DNA of 64,000 nt from Isochrysis galbana (GCA_018136815.1 CM030940.1:4534166-4598165); one strand, 5' to 3'. Positions 19,120 to 29,585 are shown, counted from the first letter of the stretch. Numbers and translations are program-made. The notes: generated from the letters alone by a model not told the origin.

Positions 19120-22100
19120 ATGGCGCGGGCTCTCGCGACGGGCGCGCTGCTGCTGGCTGCTCATGCGGGGCTTGCGCACGGGCGCAGCACGCCAGCGTGC
19201 CAAGCGGCGCGGCAGAACCGGCATAATGCGTGGGAAGTCCTCAATAACCGTACGTGGTGTTACACGCTGCCGCTGCAGGTGTACAGGGAGCAGAGGGAGC
19301 GGCGACGAGCGGGAGGAGGGCAGGGGTGTGGGAGGGAGGGGGGGCAGACTGGAGGAGGAGGGCGGAAGTGTGCGGGAGGGCGAGCAGGGGGAGAAAGGGT
19401 CCGGCTTGTGGGGTGGGAGGGGTTCGGGCGAGGGAGGTTAGGGGTGCTGGTGATGGCAAAGCAGGGGTTGGTGGGTGGGCGGGCAGGGTTGATGGCGGGA
19501 CGGCGGGGGGGGGGGGGGAAGGGGCAAAATTGGGGACTGAGGGAGCAAGCGCGGGGAGACTGAGGCAGGGACTGGTGGTATGCGTGTCTTGCCTACCAGT
19601 AACACCACCCCATGGCACTCTCAGGTCTGCGAGCAGTACTACATCCCAAATCAGGGCCGACTGTCGTTGTGCGGTATACTCACGTCCATCTCCGGCTCGC
19701 ATGCTTGCCACACCACGCAGATAATCGAGAACTGTGTGCCACCGGAGGATCCCAGCGAGGGCCCTCCGCCACTCGATCCATGCGAGCAACTTGAGACCTT
19801 CCGCAAAGACATCGCCGATGCACTGATGGGCGTGCTTTCTTGCACTCGGCTATCTTACAGCCAATGCGATCATTGGTACGCCTACTACGACCACCGCTTC
19901 CACCCGTGCACTTGGATCTGGGAAGAAGACGAGTGCGGTGTGGGGCCGCCAGTTGACTGTATCGACCCACCACCTCCGCGTTCACCACCGCCTCCGCCAA
20001 ATCCACCGTGGCCCCCGTTCATGCCGACGAGCGGACCGCTGCCGCCACCGCTCGCAACGCCAAGCCCCCCGCCCTCCTACCCACCGGGCAAAGCGCCAAC
20101 TATCACTGGCCGGACGCGCTTCATCCAGGCGGAGGGATTCGATCTGCAGATGATTGACGGCGGCTCCTTTCGTTTCATCGGCGCAAACCTTCCCATGCTC
20201 CTCCGCGACGCCGCCCGTGAGGGCGAGGGCCCAGCTGGTAACTACCCGAGCGTCGATGCCGCTTTAGGTCAGTGCGTCGAGCTCGGCATCAGGGTGGTGC
20301 GGACGTGGGCCTTCAACGACGGAGAGTTGGCTTCGAGCTCACCTCCATTGCAATATGACGGGATGCACTTTCAGGAAGAGGTTTTCCGTGCACTAGACTA
20401 CATCGTCTGGCAGGCGGGGCTCCGTGGGCTTCGGCTCATCTTGCCGCTCATCAACTATGGCTCGGGAGGCGGAGGCGTCGAGCAGTATCAAAAGTGGGCG
20501 GCTCGCAACCCGAGCTTGAGGTCCATAATCGACGAGGAGTATGCAGATGGATGGAGCGCAGACAGCAGCGAGTCTGAGTGTCCACTCTTCTACAGCGATA
20601 GGGCGAGCCAGGACCTGTACCGTTTTGCTGCGCACAAGGTGATAACACGGATGAACCACTACTCAAGCCTCAAGTACAATGAGGATGCAACCATTATGAT
20701 GTGGGAGTTGGGCAACGGGCTGCGCTGCCCGGGTCCACGCTTCGCCGGCCGCCCGCTCCAGCGTTGGAACCGCATGATGGCGCCCTACATCAAACGGCTC
20801 GCTCCGAAGCAGCTGATCGGCTCGGGGTCCGATGGCTTTTTCTTGTGCAAGAAGAGTGGCGAGCCGACACCGGGATGCCGAGCGGACGAGGGTTGGCGCA
20901 AAGCGGCCGGGCCTATCCTAGCGGGCTGGATGGACAGTCAAGGCGTTGACTACTGGGGCGAAAGCAACATCCCAGCATTCGACGTGGCCACCTACCAGGC
21001 CCGCCTCGACTCATGGCCGGCGACCATGCTCACCCGGCTTGGAGGCCAGATGACCCGCGACGAACAAACGGGCTTTCTTGACGAGTGGATCACTGCCCAT
21101 GAATTGCGTCAGATCCGGAAGCCCATCTTGCTGCAGGCCTTCGCGCCAGCTGAGTGCAACTGGGCACAGCGGGCATCCGACTGCGTGCGCAACCGGCTAG
21201 GAATTCTTAGCAATGTGATGGCCAACGTTTTGCCTGACCTTGCTGACGGGGGTGTGACCACTAGTAGCGTGATTTGGGCACCGGAGGGTCGTGGAGGACC
21301 TATAGCCCACCCTGACGGCGCGATCGAAGCCTCGATCCGTCAGTACGCCATAGATCTGCTTAACCACCCGCTGATTCGCTCGCCGTTGCCACCGAGACCG
21401 CCTCCATCTCCACCTATCTGGCCTCCACTCGCCCCCCCTCCTAGGCCGCCCTTGCCACCACCCACCGGACCTCCACCAACACAGCCCCTCCCGCCGTGGT
21501 ACGATGCTGAGGCACGGTCGGGTCTTCTGCTCGCGATCACAAGCGGGACGTGCGAGAGCAACGGGCTACACTTCCTCGACGACTCGATTTGCGAGGCATA
21601 CGCCTTGCGCAATCGGAAGCCCTTCCTTCGCATCTCCGAGAGGGGCGAACACCTCGGCTGCAACGAGTGGGCCGAAGTAGTCGAGCACAATGAGGTGGAG
21701 GACTTCACCTCTGATGAGGAGTGCGACGGTGATGGACTGCGTTGCATCTGCTCTACGGTGCATCCTTCTCCACCACCACGGCTTCCTCCGCCCTCACCAC
21801 CGACGCCTCCTCCGCCGCCCACTTTGCCTCCTCCCCCGCGGCCACCCCCTTTACCACCGGTGTCCCTTTCGCCACATGCGCCGAGTGTGATCCATAAGGA
21901 CCGATGGCTGTCGCCGCCTCCGCCGGCCTCACCCCCGCCCACGCCGCTACCGCAGCCATCTCCTCCACCTTCCCCACCTTGGGTGGCGTCCAGCCCCGCG
22001 CCACCACCGAACATCTTATCTAGCTTCGCTCCGGAGGGTACTGCGAGTATTCTAAACGACCCACTCGTCATGGGCTTCATCGCGCTCGCGATGGTGCTTG

Positions 22101-22342
22101 CGGTCAGTATCCTCATCCTCTCGAAGTTGCGAAGGCGGGGTGAGCATGACGCAAGCACCACTGGGCTACTACAGTCTTCGTCGTCAATCTCCGGCTCAAG
22201 ATGTGAGGAGAAGGAGGAGGAGGATGCACTGGAGCTTGGCCCCTCTACAAGTAAGGCGCAGTTCGCCCGCCGTGGCGATTGTCATCAGGGAGCCATCGGA
22301 CACTTCCCGGTCGACTCACGGTGTGGAGTTGAAATCGAGTAG
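19120..22342 (+). CDS. GH5 mannanase-like membrane-anchored protein, probable pseudoenzyme
   Basis: Two exons (19120-19278 and 19625-22342; GT-AG intron with a poly-G tract) encode about 958 residues. The order is signal peptide (MARALATGALLLAAHAGLAHG), a Cys-rich domain, a PPP/SP-rich linker, a GH5-like barrel, a second Pro-rich linker, a small Cys domain, a third Pro-rich linker, one membrane span (VMGFIALAMVLAVSILIL) and a short cytoplasmic tail. The barrel has VVRTWAFNDG, typical of plant and fungal GH5_7 endo-mannanases, and MMWELGNGLRC where that family has the acid/base in NEPR. It has KPILLQAF where the nucleophile TEFG is expected. Both catalytic Glu thus appear replaced. The topology suggests a cell-surface protein binding or structuring polysaccharide rather than cutting it. 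The alignment is by eye. Confidence 0.8.
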
Positions 22343-23409
22343 AGGTTTGGAGTGGCCGCGCAGTGCTGCGAGGCCGAGAAATTGCCATGGCGTTGGCGGC
22401 TCGGCGCCTTGGATTTGGGGCGGGGATGGGGGTGGCAACCACAGGGACGTGATATAAGAATAATAATTAATGTTGTATCCTAGCCAACCCCACTAGCTAA
22501 TTGGACACAACTTTTCCGTCCCGGAATCCCGCCATGCCTGACGAGCCAGGTGTCCGAGTGCTACCGGGGGGAGGGGGCACTGCCCCCTCCCCTCGATATT
22601 TGTCGCCTCCCGCCAGTGCACGCACCGACCCTGCGCACCCTAGCATGCCCTCTCCTTGAGTCCACGCTGGGGGAAACCCCTTTTAGGTAAAAACAACGCG
22701 GGGGGGGGGGGGGGGGGGGGGCCTCGTGAAGAGGAGCCCAGAAGCGCTAATCTCTCCTCGCCGAAGCGAGCGGCCGCGGCCGGCCGCTGCCCTTCCCCTT
22801 CCCTCGCTGGTTCTGGTGCCCCTGTCTTCTCTTACCCAAATAGGGCGAGAAGACACGTAAACGCCGAAGGGGAGAGCTGCCACTCCCCCCTCCCCGCTCT
22901 CTTCCCTCTTCCTCCTCTCTTCCCTGCGGTCCTGGCAATGGCGCGCGCCTGCGGCCCCTCTTTAGGTCCCCAGAAGGCCTGCAACGGGCCTGGGAGCACA
23001 GCTCAGGGGGCAGGTGAGGCTGGGGCATGCGGCCCTGGCTCCTCCTGCCTCTCCCTCGTTGGCTCTCGCGCCCCTGCCGGTCGACTGGAGCTGGCTGGGG
23101 GGTCCTGATCTGGGGGGGCCAGGGGGAGGAGGGGTTGGTCAGAGCGACAAGCTGGCCAGCACCTTGAAAAGGCCCTTTTTTCGCACGGCGGTCCTTGCTG
23201 GCGTTGGCGACTATGATCATACTTGACACTTTGTGGATTCGACGTACGCACGTTCGCACGACCGAAAAAAATCTTTACCCCCGGCCACCTGTGGCAAGTT
23301 TGATTTGCATGCCACACCACACGCCCACACCGTGCCAATCACAAGATTCTCCAATGCTCCCGGGCGTGAGATATTATCATTGAAACACACTTGTTGTGGC
23401 AACAATCCG
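22343..23409. other. Intergenic with G-tract and dispersed GC-rich repeat
   Basis: It has a run of about 22 G (22701-22722). It also has a segment 22935-23175 (ATGGCGCGCG, GCTCAGGGGGCAG, GGCTGGGGC) related to the repeats at 29040-29450 and 29590-29990. Open frames are low complexity. No gene is seen. Confidence 0.5.
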
Positions 23410-24295
23410 TCAAATTGGGATGAAGTGGGCTGTGTTCAGTATCCCTAGGAAGAGCAAGAAGACAATTGGCAAGGAGAGTGCGCCCCAAATCGGCCAAAAT
23501 GCACCACAGAAACAAAGTAACGACAGGGCCGCGCAGACAGTCGCAATGGGGATGGCACGAGGCGAGTATTCCTCCCATTCAATCTCAATCTTCTCGACAT
23601 ACCTGAGCAGCGGAGGTGGGTGAGGCGTGATCGCAAGCGCAGCTAGTCATCTAGCGTGGAGCTACACCAGCAGTCAGTACCATGGCCGCGTTCGCCGCAC
23701 AGGGCTACTACTGCATCCTAACATACTTGAGCCACACTATCAAGTACACAGCGACGCAACACCAACCACCAAAGCATGCGAGACCCATGTTGAATAAGAA
23801 CCCGTTCATTGCGCGCTCAGGCTTGCCAGGAAGGGTTCCACTTAAGATAACTTCAGGGAGCTGTAGAAACAAGGACAGTGCAATTCCGCATAGAATCCAC
23901 AGCAGTGCAAGCAACTTTCTCCTGATGATGGCAAGCAAGGGTGCTGAGGCTGTGTGGTGAGCAATCGGCCAGGGTTGGGTCCTCAGCGTGTGGCGTGTGC
24001 AGACCCTCGTCAGGTCGAGGCATCCGGTTTCGTGGAGAGTATGAGAGCCCACCCTCCCAGGAGCAAGCGGGAGGCCAGAGAGAATGAGAGGGAGGAGGGA
24101 GGGCGATGTGCCCAAGCGAGTGAAGCACGTGCGTTTGTGGGGAGCTCGTCCGACGCACCAGATGTACTCAAGCCACTGCTGGCCAGTAGACACCTCCTCC
24201 TCCTCCTGCGCCCCGTTATCTACCGCGTCTTTGAGCGGGGTGAGCTCCACCTGCTTGTACTTGCGGCTCCGCACGGCTGTGCGCGCCGCCTTCAT
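23410..24295 (-). CDS. TMEM128-like four-span membrane protein, three exons
   Basis: Minus-strand exons are 24295-24159, 23921-23727 and 23602-23410. Both introns (237 and 124 bp) are GT-AG and phases 2 and 2 join, giving 174 residues. The N-terminus is hydrophilic (basic, then EEEE). Four hydrophobic segments follow: LLALLWILCGIALSLF, the GFLFNMGLACFGGWCCVAVY span, IPIATVCAALSLLCFCGAFW, and LSLPIVFLLFLGILN. The spacing, the WEEYSPRAIPIAT loop and the FWPIWG motif match TMEM128 proteins (human about 165 residues), which are small multi-pass membrane proteins of unknown function. Intron 2 uses donor GTATGT. An unspliced reading frame through intron 1 is also open but would insert a non-membrane stretch. 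The conserved 40-bp block lies 43 bp upstream of the ATG. Confidence 0.8.
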
Positions 24296-24338
24296 GCTGG
24301 CGTCGCGTAGAGCTCTACACGTGCGTGCAGGGTTTCCG

Positions 24339-24378
24339 TCAGAGTTTTATTGTTGTGCTAGTATAACCTTAGTGCTGC
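24339..24378 (-). promoter_or_regulatory. 40-bp conserved block upstream of TMEM128-like gene
   Basis: Read on the minus strand it starts AGCACTAAGGTTATACTAGC and ends AAAACTCTGACG, and it precedes the ATG at 24295. It aligns gap-free with 3454-3493 and 19061-19100. The upstream word GGCTCCGTTGCCG (near 24405) is shared with the GH5-like gene's upstream region. Confidence 0.5.
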
Positions 24379-24459
24379 GGGACCGTAGCCCCTCGACGGC
24401 AACGGAGCCCCTCCCCCGCGATGGGGGTGTGCGCGGTTGGCGCATGGCTCGTCCGGTGT

Positions 24460-24801
24460 ACGTGGCTAGGAATGCTAGCTAACAAGATGTCATACGACGC
24501 TATAAGTTCTATCGTGGTACCCCCGCCGAGAGGTCACCGCAATCTCCATGACACCAGCGCGCGCGTCGACGCTCAAGGGTGCAACACATCATCGAATGGA
24601 CTCGACGAATTCGATGAAAATCTTTCCTTCGACTGTGTGGCTGCCGAGTGCGCCACACATTCCCACAACTGGTGGGACCTGGACAATATGGTCAGTCTAC
24701 ACAAATTTTTCAGTGGTGGCCGATGCCATCCAGATCCGCAAGCATTCACCAGTTCAAGGGTGGGAGCAAAATAAACAAGTCGGAATTCCTGAACTCATGG
24801 G
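24460..24801 (+). pseudogene. Older LINE copy, left part, degenerate
   Basis: Plus-strand frames resemble the post-RT region of the 57-kb LINE. FDENLSFDCVAAECA corresponds to FDATLPYRSEECE, and KINKSEFLNSWERVV to YIPKDKFLASWSAIV. The coding sequence resumes at 27998 after removal of the younger LINE and one target-site copy. Frameshifts are present. Confidence 0.6.
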
Positions 24802-25117
24802 AGCGCGTAGTGCAGTATAAAAAAATCTTCTTAAAATTCCCCGCTACATGTGCGGCGTGAGGCAGTGTGCTAGTGGACCTCCCTACTACCCGACCTTTAC
24901 CCCTAACAACCCCCTCCCCCTTCCCCGGTTCCCTCTTTAGTGGAGAAGCCGGTTCCGGGGAGGCCGCGCGCGCTGCTACGGCCGGGAGTTGGAGAGAAGG
25001 GGGTGGGAGATTATGATTTTCCTTTCGTTCTGGCTCGTCATGTATCTACTTTCGTGTGCCTCCTGTTATCTCTTTTGCTGACAATAGAAATCCCTTACCT
25101 TTAAAAAGGTAGCTGTC

Positions 25118-26311
25118 TCAAGTGATGTTCCGCATATCAAGACCTCCCGCCGCCTGTTGGAGATCTTCCGATATTTCTAGGTTGAAGTCTTTGTCCACCG
25201 TGTAAAGAGGGCTTATCATTTTCTTAATATGTTTGTTGCTCGGGGCATGTAGTCCCATATTCTCTCTTTGTTTTTTCAGCCTCTGGAAGAAACCTATTTT
25301 CGCCGTTACTAAGAGGTGGTATCTCGCAAGAATTGCTCTTAATATAGACCTAACGGATCTACCATCCGCATTGCCATACTGAATATTGTAGAAGTCCGTT
25401 AGGATATACCTCCATGCCAGGATACCTAAGTATCCCGAGGAGGGATGCGGCCTGTCCACCTGATAGCAGAAAAGACGCTGGGCTGTTTCGGATCCCGGCC
25501 TGAGACTAATTCCCAGAAGTCCTTCTATGAATTCAAAGATGGGCTCCGTCGCGCTACACGTGGCTAGATGAGTGGAACTCTCGGGGGCTATGCCGCAGAA
25601 ACGGCATGTCGGATCGCCAGCGAAACGGTTCGCCGTCGCTATCCTCCGATGTAGGACGTGTTTGAAGTGTAAATAAGAGTCTCTAGGTGTTAGGAAGTTA
25701 TATTTATATAGTTGCGATACTTGTTTCCACTTACCCGAAAGGGTCGGCAATCTCTTCTCCCATCTTAGCGTGGATTTTTGGATCTTCGTTTTCTTCAAAG
25801 CGAGGAACGCTTTCGTCAGGGCCTTGACACTTACATCTTCTAGGGTTTTATGCGTGCAGTTGAAATCGCCCGCTAATATGGTGTGAGAGAGTATTTCCGG
25901 CGTCGCGTGTAGCGTGTTGATTTCGTTCTTACGTTTATTAGGTTGCGCACTTAGATATATTGAGGCGAAAGATACCGTTTCCGATCCGATTTTAGCTTTA
26001 ACCACAACCAATCTCCCCGGGATAACTACCGACCAAGAGTCTACTACTACGTCGCTTCTGTCCTTTCTAATGGCCACCGCCACTCCACATCCGGGGTCGC
26101 CCCTTGATGCGGGAGATTGGAACCAGTCCCAACCCAGGGACCGGGCCAAATTGCGCACCCTTAGGTGCCAACCATCATTGTAATGATGCAGTTCTTGTGC
26201 GTAAAGAATGTGGATTCCTCCTAGCCTCGCTTGCGCTAAGGTGGAGGCTAGTTTGTGTTTTGCTCCGTTCAAATTGTATGTTGCAATCTTAATTTCATTA
26301 TTATTCACCAT
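25118..26311 (-). CDS. LINE ORF2 derivative: endonuclease fused to C-terminal zinc region, RT deleted
   Basis: It is 398 residues from ATG 26311, overlapping the ORF1 stop by 11 nt (ATGGTGAATAA), an arrangement suited to coupled re-initiation. Residues 1-150 form an APE-type endonuclease: IKIATYNLNGAKHK (Asn), YAQELHHY (Glu) and ILAGDFNCTH (GDFN). These enzymes nick target DNA for priming. After about residue 165 the frame passes directly into the post-RT segment: RDSYLHFKHVLHRRIATANR, then CRFCGIAPESSTHLATC (CCHC-like), then a helical tail. The reverse transcriptase that normally separates these parts (several hundred residues) is absent, yet the frame stays open, so the join is in frame. 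As built it could nick DNA and bind RNA but not copy it. Confidence 0.85.
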   Translation of the reverse strand: MVNNNEIKIATYNLNGAKHKLASTLAQARLGGIHILYAQELHHYNDGWHLRVRNLARSLGWDWFQSPASRGDPGCGVAVAIRKDRSDVVVDSWSVVIPGRLVVVKAKIGSETVSFASIYLSAQPNKRKNEINTLHATPEILSHTILAGDFNCTHKTLEDVSVKALTKAFLALKKTKIQKSTLRWEKRLPTLSGKWKQVSQLYKYNFLTPRDSYLHFKHVLHRRIATANRFAGDPTCRFCGIAPESSTHLATCSATEPIFEFIEGLLGISLRPGSETAQRLFCYQVDRPHPSSGYLGILAWRYILTDFYNIQYGNADGRSVRSILRAILARYHLLVTAKIGFFQRLKKQRENMGLHAPSNKHIKKMISPLYTVDKDFNLEISEDLQQAAGGLDMRNIT

Positions 26312-27953
26312 GGCGGTATAGGCAACTGACACCGTTTACACAGTACCCGGGGTATGCTTTGTTAGGTTTGAGATTGCATTTTACCATACAAATTTGCTTG
26401 CCCGTCTTGGGATCTTTCGTCCAACATCCCGGGATGTCGTGGCTAGATGAGCATTGAACGATTTGCCGGCCTTTCAGGCGGTTGTTCTTGCATTCGCCCG
26501 CCATGAATCGACGGCACGGTGCCGCCGCCTCGAGTCCCATCATAGCTCGAAAATCCATGGCGTCGCTGGCTGCACGTTGCTTCTTGCGTTGTTCCGCTTT
26601 CGCCTTGTCTTGCTCGCAAGTACATTGGCGAAAGCTCACTTGGCTTTTGCGTAGAAATGATACAGCCCACGGCTTGTCGTAGCCCTTGCATCCTCCTGGG
26701 GCGCCGTGAATAGCGATCTCACCCTCTGGGGTTACACATTCCACTGAGGAGCGGACCGCGTAGTCAAGATTGAAGTTATCCCCGTCGTCGAGTGTCACAA
26801 GAATGTTCCTAGGAAAGCGGTGTCCTAGGGCCGATGTGTCCGTGTAGACATAAAAATGCCATATCGGGCGCTTACCCGATTCTACTTTGGTGATCCCCTC
26901 CAGGGTGGTTTTGGCGCGTTGTTGGTTGCCCCTAAGTACATGGAAGCCCTCACGCTCTAGCGCGCTAGCTAGGTGGCGTGTCTTGGTTTTGTACGCTTTG
27001 ATCGGGTCAAAGATGCGAAAGACGATGTATGTGGCTACCTCCTTTAGAGAGGACCGGATCGCGCTAGACTTGCGGGGAGCCGAGTCGGCTAGCGCCCCAT
27101 AGGTGATCGCAAATTCGTGGGGGATGCCCGAAAGGGTAGCTTGGAGTTTGTCGCCGTATGCGGCTTTGAATTGGTCGTGTGCGTCGTCATCGACGTAAAA
27201 AATCCAAGGGCCTTTGCGGCCTTTGTCCATTCCATCTGGGGTGGCATCCAAGCCTTCCAGCTTGGAGAGAAGGTATTTCATGTAGGTTGCTACGTCCTCG
27301 CTTTTGATGTCTTTTTTGTCCTCAGCTAGTTGAGCTAGCTGAATGAAGAACGGAGTGTCGTCCGGTTCCTCCTCATCATCATGAGGGGGAGAGGCGAATT
27401 GTGTGGCATTGTTTTGGATCGGCTTTGGGTCCGACTGTGGGTCCGCTCGCTTGCGCGAGGGCGGCTGGGGCTGTTTGATGGGTTGAGGTGGGGCCTTCAG
27501 TGCTTCTTGTGGGTGCTTTCCTTTGGGGCCGGCCGCCTCAGCGTACGACTTTTGGTTGTTGTTCAGAAATGGGTTGGAAGCCGAAAAGGCCCCTGTGAGT
27601 GTTTGTTGTGTGAAGTGCCCGCCCACGAGGGGTGCACTGTTGGTAGGAGTTGCCACCATGGGGGTGGCAGCAGAGCTGCCACCACCCAAGGGGAGTCCTT
27701 GTTGCTGTGGAGGTCCGGTGGGCAGAAGAGGCAGAGCCAATTGCTGGTTTTGCTGGTCTGCAGGGAACAGGATTCTTCCTGTCCCCTGCTTCTGTGGATG
27801 GAGGGGAGGCGAGGGCGGGCAGATCATGTCAACGTCTGTGTCAGTCAGGGGGGCGGCCTGCGAGCGCTTCGGCTCCGGCGGCTTGGGGCGGCCCCGGTGG
27901 GGCGTCGTGGCGGCGGGGGGCTGGGAGGTGGGAGCGGTCGGCGCGCGCTCCAT
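26301..27953 (-). CDS. LINE ORF1 nucleic-acid-binding protein
   Basis: It is 550 residues from ATG 27953. The N-terminal 250 residues are rich in Pro, Gln and Lys/Arg (PHRGRPKPPEPKRSQ). A folded central region contains EDVATYMKYLLSKLEG, KGPWIFYVDDDAHDQFKAAY and TYIVFRIFDPIKAY. The C-terminus has two Cys/His clusters, one beginning CRRFMAGEC and ending CSSSH, the other running from CMVKC to CLYRH, resembling CCCH or gag-like fingers. It would coat element RNA. Related N-termini start MERAATAPEPQ (57066) and MERAPTASNPQPP (60840). The intact frame suggests recent activity. Confidence 0.85.
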   Translation of the reverse strand: MERAPTAPTSQPPAATTPHRGRPKPPEPKRSQAAPLTDTDVDMICPPSPPLHPQKQGTGRILFPADQQNQQLALPLLPTGPPQQQGLPLGGGSSAATPMVATPTNSAPLVGGHFTQQTLTGAFSASNPFLNNNQKSYAEAAGPKGKHPQEALKAPPQPIKQPQPPSRKRADPQSDPKPIQNNATQFASPPHDDEEEPDDTPFFIQLAQLAEDKKDIKSEDVATYMKYLLSKLEGLDATPDGMDKGRKGPWIFYVDDDAHDQFKAAYGDKLQATLSGIPHEFAITYGALADSAPRKSSAIRSSLKEVATYIVFRIFDPIKAYKTKTRHLASALEREGFHVLRGNQQRAKTTLEGITKVESGKRPIWHFYVYTDTSALGHRFPRNILVTLDDGDNFNLDYAVRSSVECVTPEGEIAIHGAPGGCKGYDKPWAVSFLRKSQVSFRQCTCEQDKAKAEQRKKQRAASDAMDFRAMMGLEAAAPCRRFMAGECKNNRLKGRQIVQCSSSHDIPGCWTKDPKTGKQICMVKCNLKPNKAYPGYCVNGVSCLYRHGE

Positions 27954-27997
27954 CGCTGAAACTATAACAATAGTTTTTCAGCGCGTAGTGCAGTATA

Positions 27998-28330
27998 CCT
28001 CGAGCCTCCTGGACGAAGCGAGGGAGACCCCGCCGCCCGACCCGGCCCCCACATCGGCACGACCGAAGGCACCAAGCGACACAACATCGATGGAAAAGCA
28101 ACGAAGCAACACCTAGATGGAGAAACCAGGGTTCAGGGTTTCCGACAATGATACCTACATAACTAGGATGAATAATACTTGGGCATATACAAACACTAAC
28201 TATCTAGGCGAAATTACAGACACCACCGATGTAGCAAAACCGGGCGAAGAAAGACACTACCACACCCCCGCCAAATGGGAAGATGGGCTAAAAGGCCCAA
28301 AACACCTAGCAAGGCTAGGGCTGGGTTAAG
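27998..28330 (+). pseudogene. Older LINE copy, right part, degenerate
   Basis: This continues the plus-strand LINE interrupted at 24819. After the target site the frame encodes SSLLDEARETPPPDPAPTS. Beyond a stop it encodes NYLGEITDTTD and TPAKWEDGLKGPKHLARLGL, the counterpart of SYLGTPIMGARLD and SPPAKWGDGFKSNKRLEYPL in the 57-kb LINE. It is broken by a stop codon near 28114. Confidence 0.7.
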
Positions 28331-28480
28331 CCCGTTAACAAGTTAATACCATTAATACCCAGTAATGGACAACATCTGACCTGTAAACACCCAGCCAAAA
28401 ACTAAACCTGTTAATGTTCTGAGTTTGGGCCCTTTGAGAAACTCAAAATTGCCCGTTATTGTACCATTAATAATGGGCAT
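28331..28480. other. AT-rich spacer
   Basis: It contains repeated TTAATACCATTAATA and GTTAAT words. Similar AT-rich words occur at 53640-53690. No gene is seen. Confidence 0.4.
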
Positions 28481-28960
28481 TTGTGGGAGGGGCTCAAGTT
28501 GTCCGAGTACCGCTTCACCGTCGAACACAAACCAGGTGCCAATCACAAAGATGCGGATGGCGTGTCACGCTTGGTGGCGGCAGACGACGAGACGTCGGAG
28601 ACGTCCGCTCCTAAGCAGGGGCTTGTTCGGAGCTTTCCGCTCTCCGTTTGTCGCATCCGCGATCGACCTTTTTGTTTTAGAAGTTGTTTGCGTTTCTATG
28701 TTCCCTCCTTGCAGGCTAGCCACGAGTCACCGTCGCAGGGTCCTACATTCGCCCATTCGCCCTTGTTGCCCTCGCCTCCTTTGTCGCCTCCTTTGTCGCC
28801 TGCTTGCCCCTCACCTGGCTTACCTCCTTGCGTGCTCCTCGCGTTTTTAGGCTAGGTCGCGCGTTCAGGTATCGCCGGGGCAAGGAACCGCCCCTTATTG
28901 TGTGACCCTGATTCCCCCTCAGGTGTTGGCCGTTGGACTATATCGTGGCCCTGTAAACAG
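28481..28960 (+). mobile_element. Gypsy 3' fragment: RNase H end plus LTR-like block
   Basis: 28481-28617 encodes LSEYRFTVEHKPGANHKDAD followed by GVSRLV, the end of a gypsy RNase H domain. After a short junction, 28655-28960 (TCGCATCCGCGATCGACC to CCGTTGGACTATAT) matches 32716-33013. There the same block precedes a leader and a gag start. A block found both after pol and before gag is best explained as an LTR of about 300 bp; exact ends were not fixed. Integrase is absent. Confidence 0.7.
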
Positions 28961-28989
28961 GTGCGGGACTTACATATTTTTCGGTGAGC

Positions 28990-29450
28990 GGAGCCCTCGC
29001 TCCGCCCACCCCCTTCTCCGCGCTCTCTCTCCCCTCTCCTGCAGGCACGCGCGATGGCGCGCCTGCGACAGGCCTGCAGCTGCCTCTGGCGACCCCTGGA
29101 GGCACCTGGAGGCCAGCTCAGGGGGCAGAGGAGGCTGGGGCTGGGCCTTGCCCCTGGCCTCCCCTGCCTCTCCCTCGCTGGCGCCCCTGGGCCTCAGGGG
29201 CCCCCACTCTGCACCTGTCTGCCTGTCGAACAGGGGGGAGGGGGGGTTGGAGCGATGGGCTGGCCACGAGGGGCCAGGACGAGCGAACCAGGCGTGCCTG
29301 TCAGTGGGAGAGTGGGTCAGCAGGGCAGTGGGCTCCTGGCAAGCCATCAGGCGTGCCAGGAGCATGGATGGTTCCTCCCCCATGGCAGGGGAGGAGTGGA
29401 GAGTGGAGAGAGGGGGGGGCTCGTGCCCCCCCATGGGCGAACTAAGTATA
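28990..29450. repeat. GC-rich dispersed repeat (copy A)
   Basis: From GCAGGCACGCGCGATGGCGC through GCTCAGGGGGCAGAGGAGG to CCCATGGGCGAACTAAGTAT it matches 29590-29990 in the same order. Its right part is found inverted at 53373-53575, and its left part near 22935-23175. The long open frames are Pro/Arg/Gly low complexity in several frames and are not called genes. Confidence 0.75.
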
Positions 29451-29454
29451 AACT

Positions 29455-29585
29455 AAGTTGACATGTCGACAAAAATAGCACAGTGTCGAAAAAAATAGAC
29501 GGTAGATGTGTATAATAAATAACCATGGACATTTGATAGCTCAACTCGACTGATGTCCCACAATTGACGGAACGACACCTTCTAG
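29455..29585 (+). repeat. Short dispersed repeat with TATA-like box (copy 3)
   Basis: GTCGACAAAAATAGCACAGTG, then GTATAATAAATAACCATGGA, then CTCAACTCGACTGATGTCCC, and a right end CGACACCT. Same family as 1655-1755 and 9013-9140. It lies exactly between the two GC-rich repeats. Confidence 0.6.

Larger units (their letters stand above)
24802..27997 (-). mobile_element. LINE retrotransposon with 18-bp target-site duplication
   Basis: The element occupies 24820-27979 on the minus strand. AGCGCGTAGTGCAGTATA is present at 24802-24819 and at 27980-27997. The 5' end reads GAAAAACTATTGTTATAGTT, and the ORF1 start codon follows almost immediately. ORF1 and ORF2 overlap. The 3' UTR (25117-24820) ends in AATTTTAAGAAG followed by a T run. 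The target is an older LINE of opposite orientation. The reverse transcriptase is missing, so it is non-autonomous. Both 5' end and target duplication are intact, so it was mobilised as a deletion derivative by an active relative. Confidence 0.9.

Noticed and set aside
27381..28116. Plus-strand frames of about 190 codons
   Set aside because: They are antisense to LINE ORF1 and end in the older LINE, with no independent support. The same applies to the plus frame at 60284-60898.
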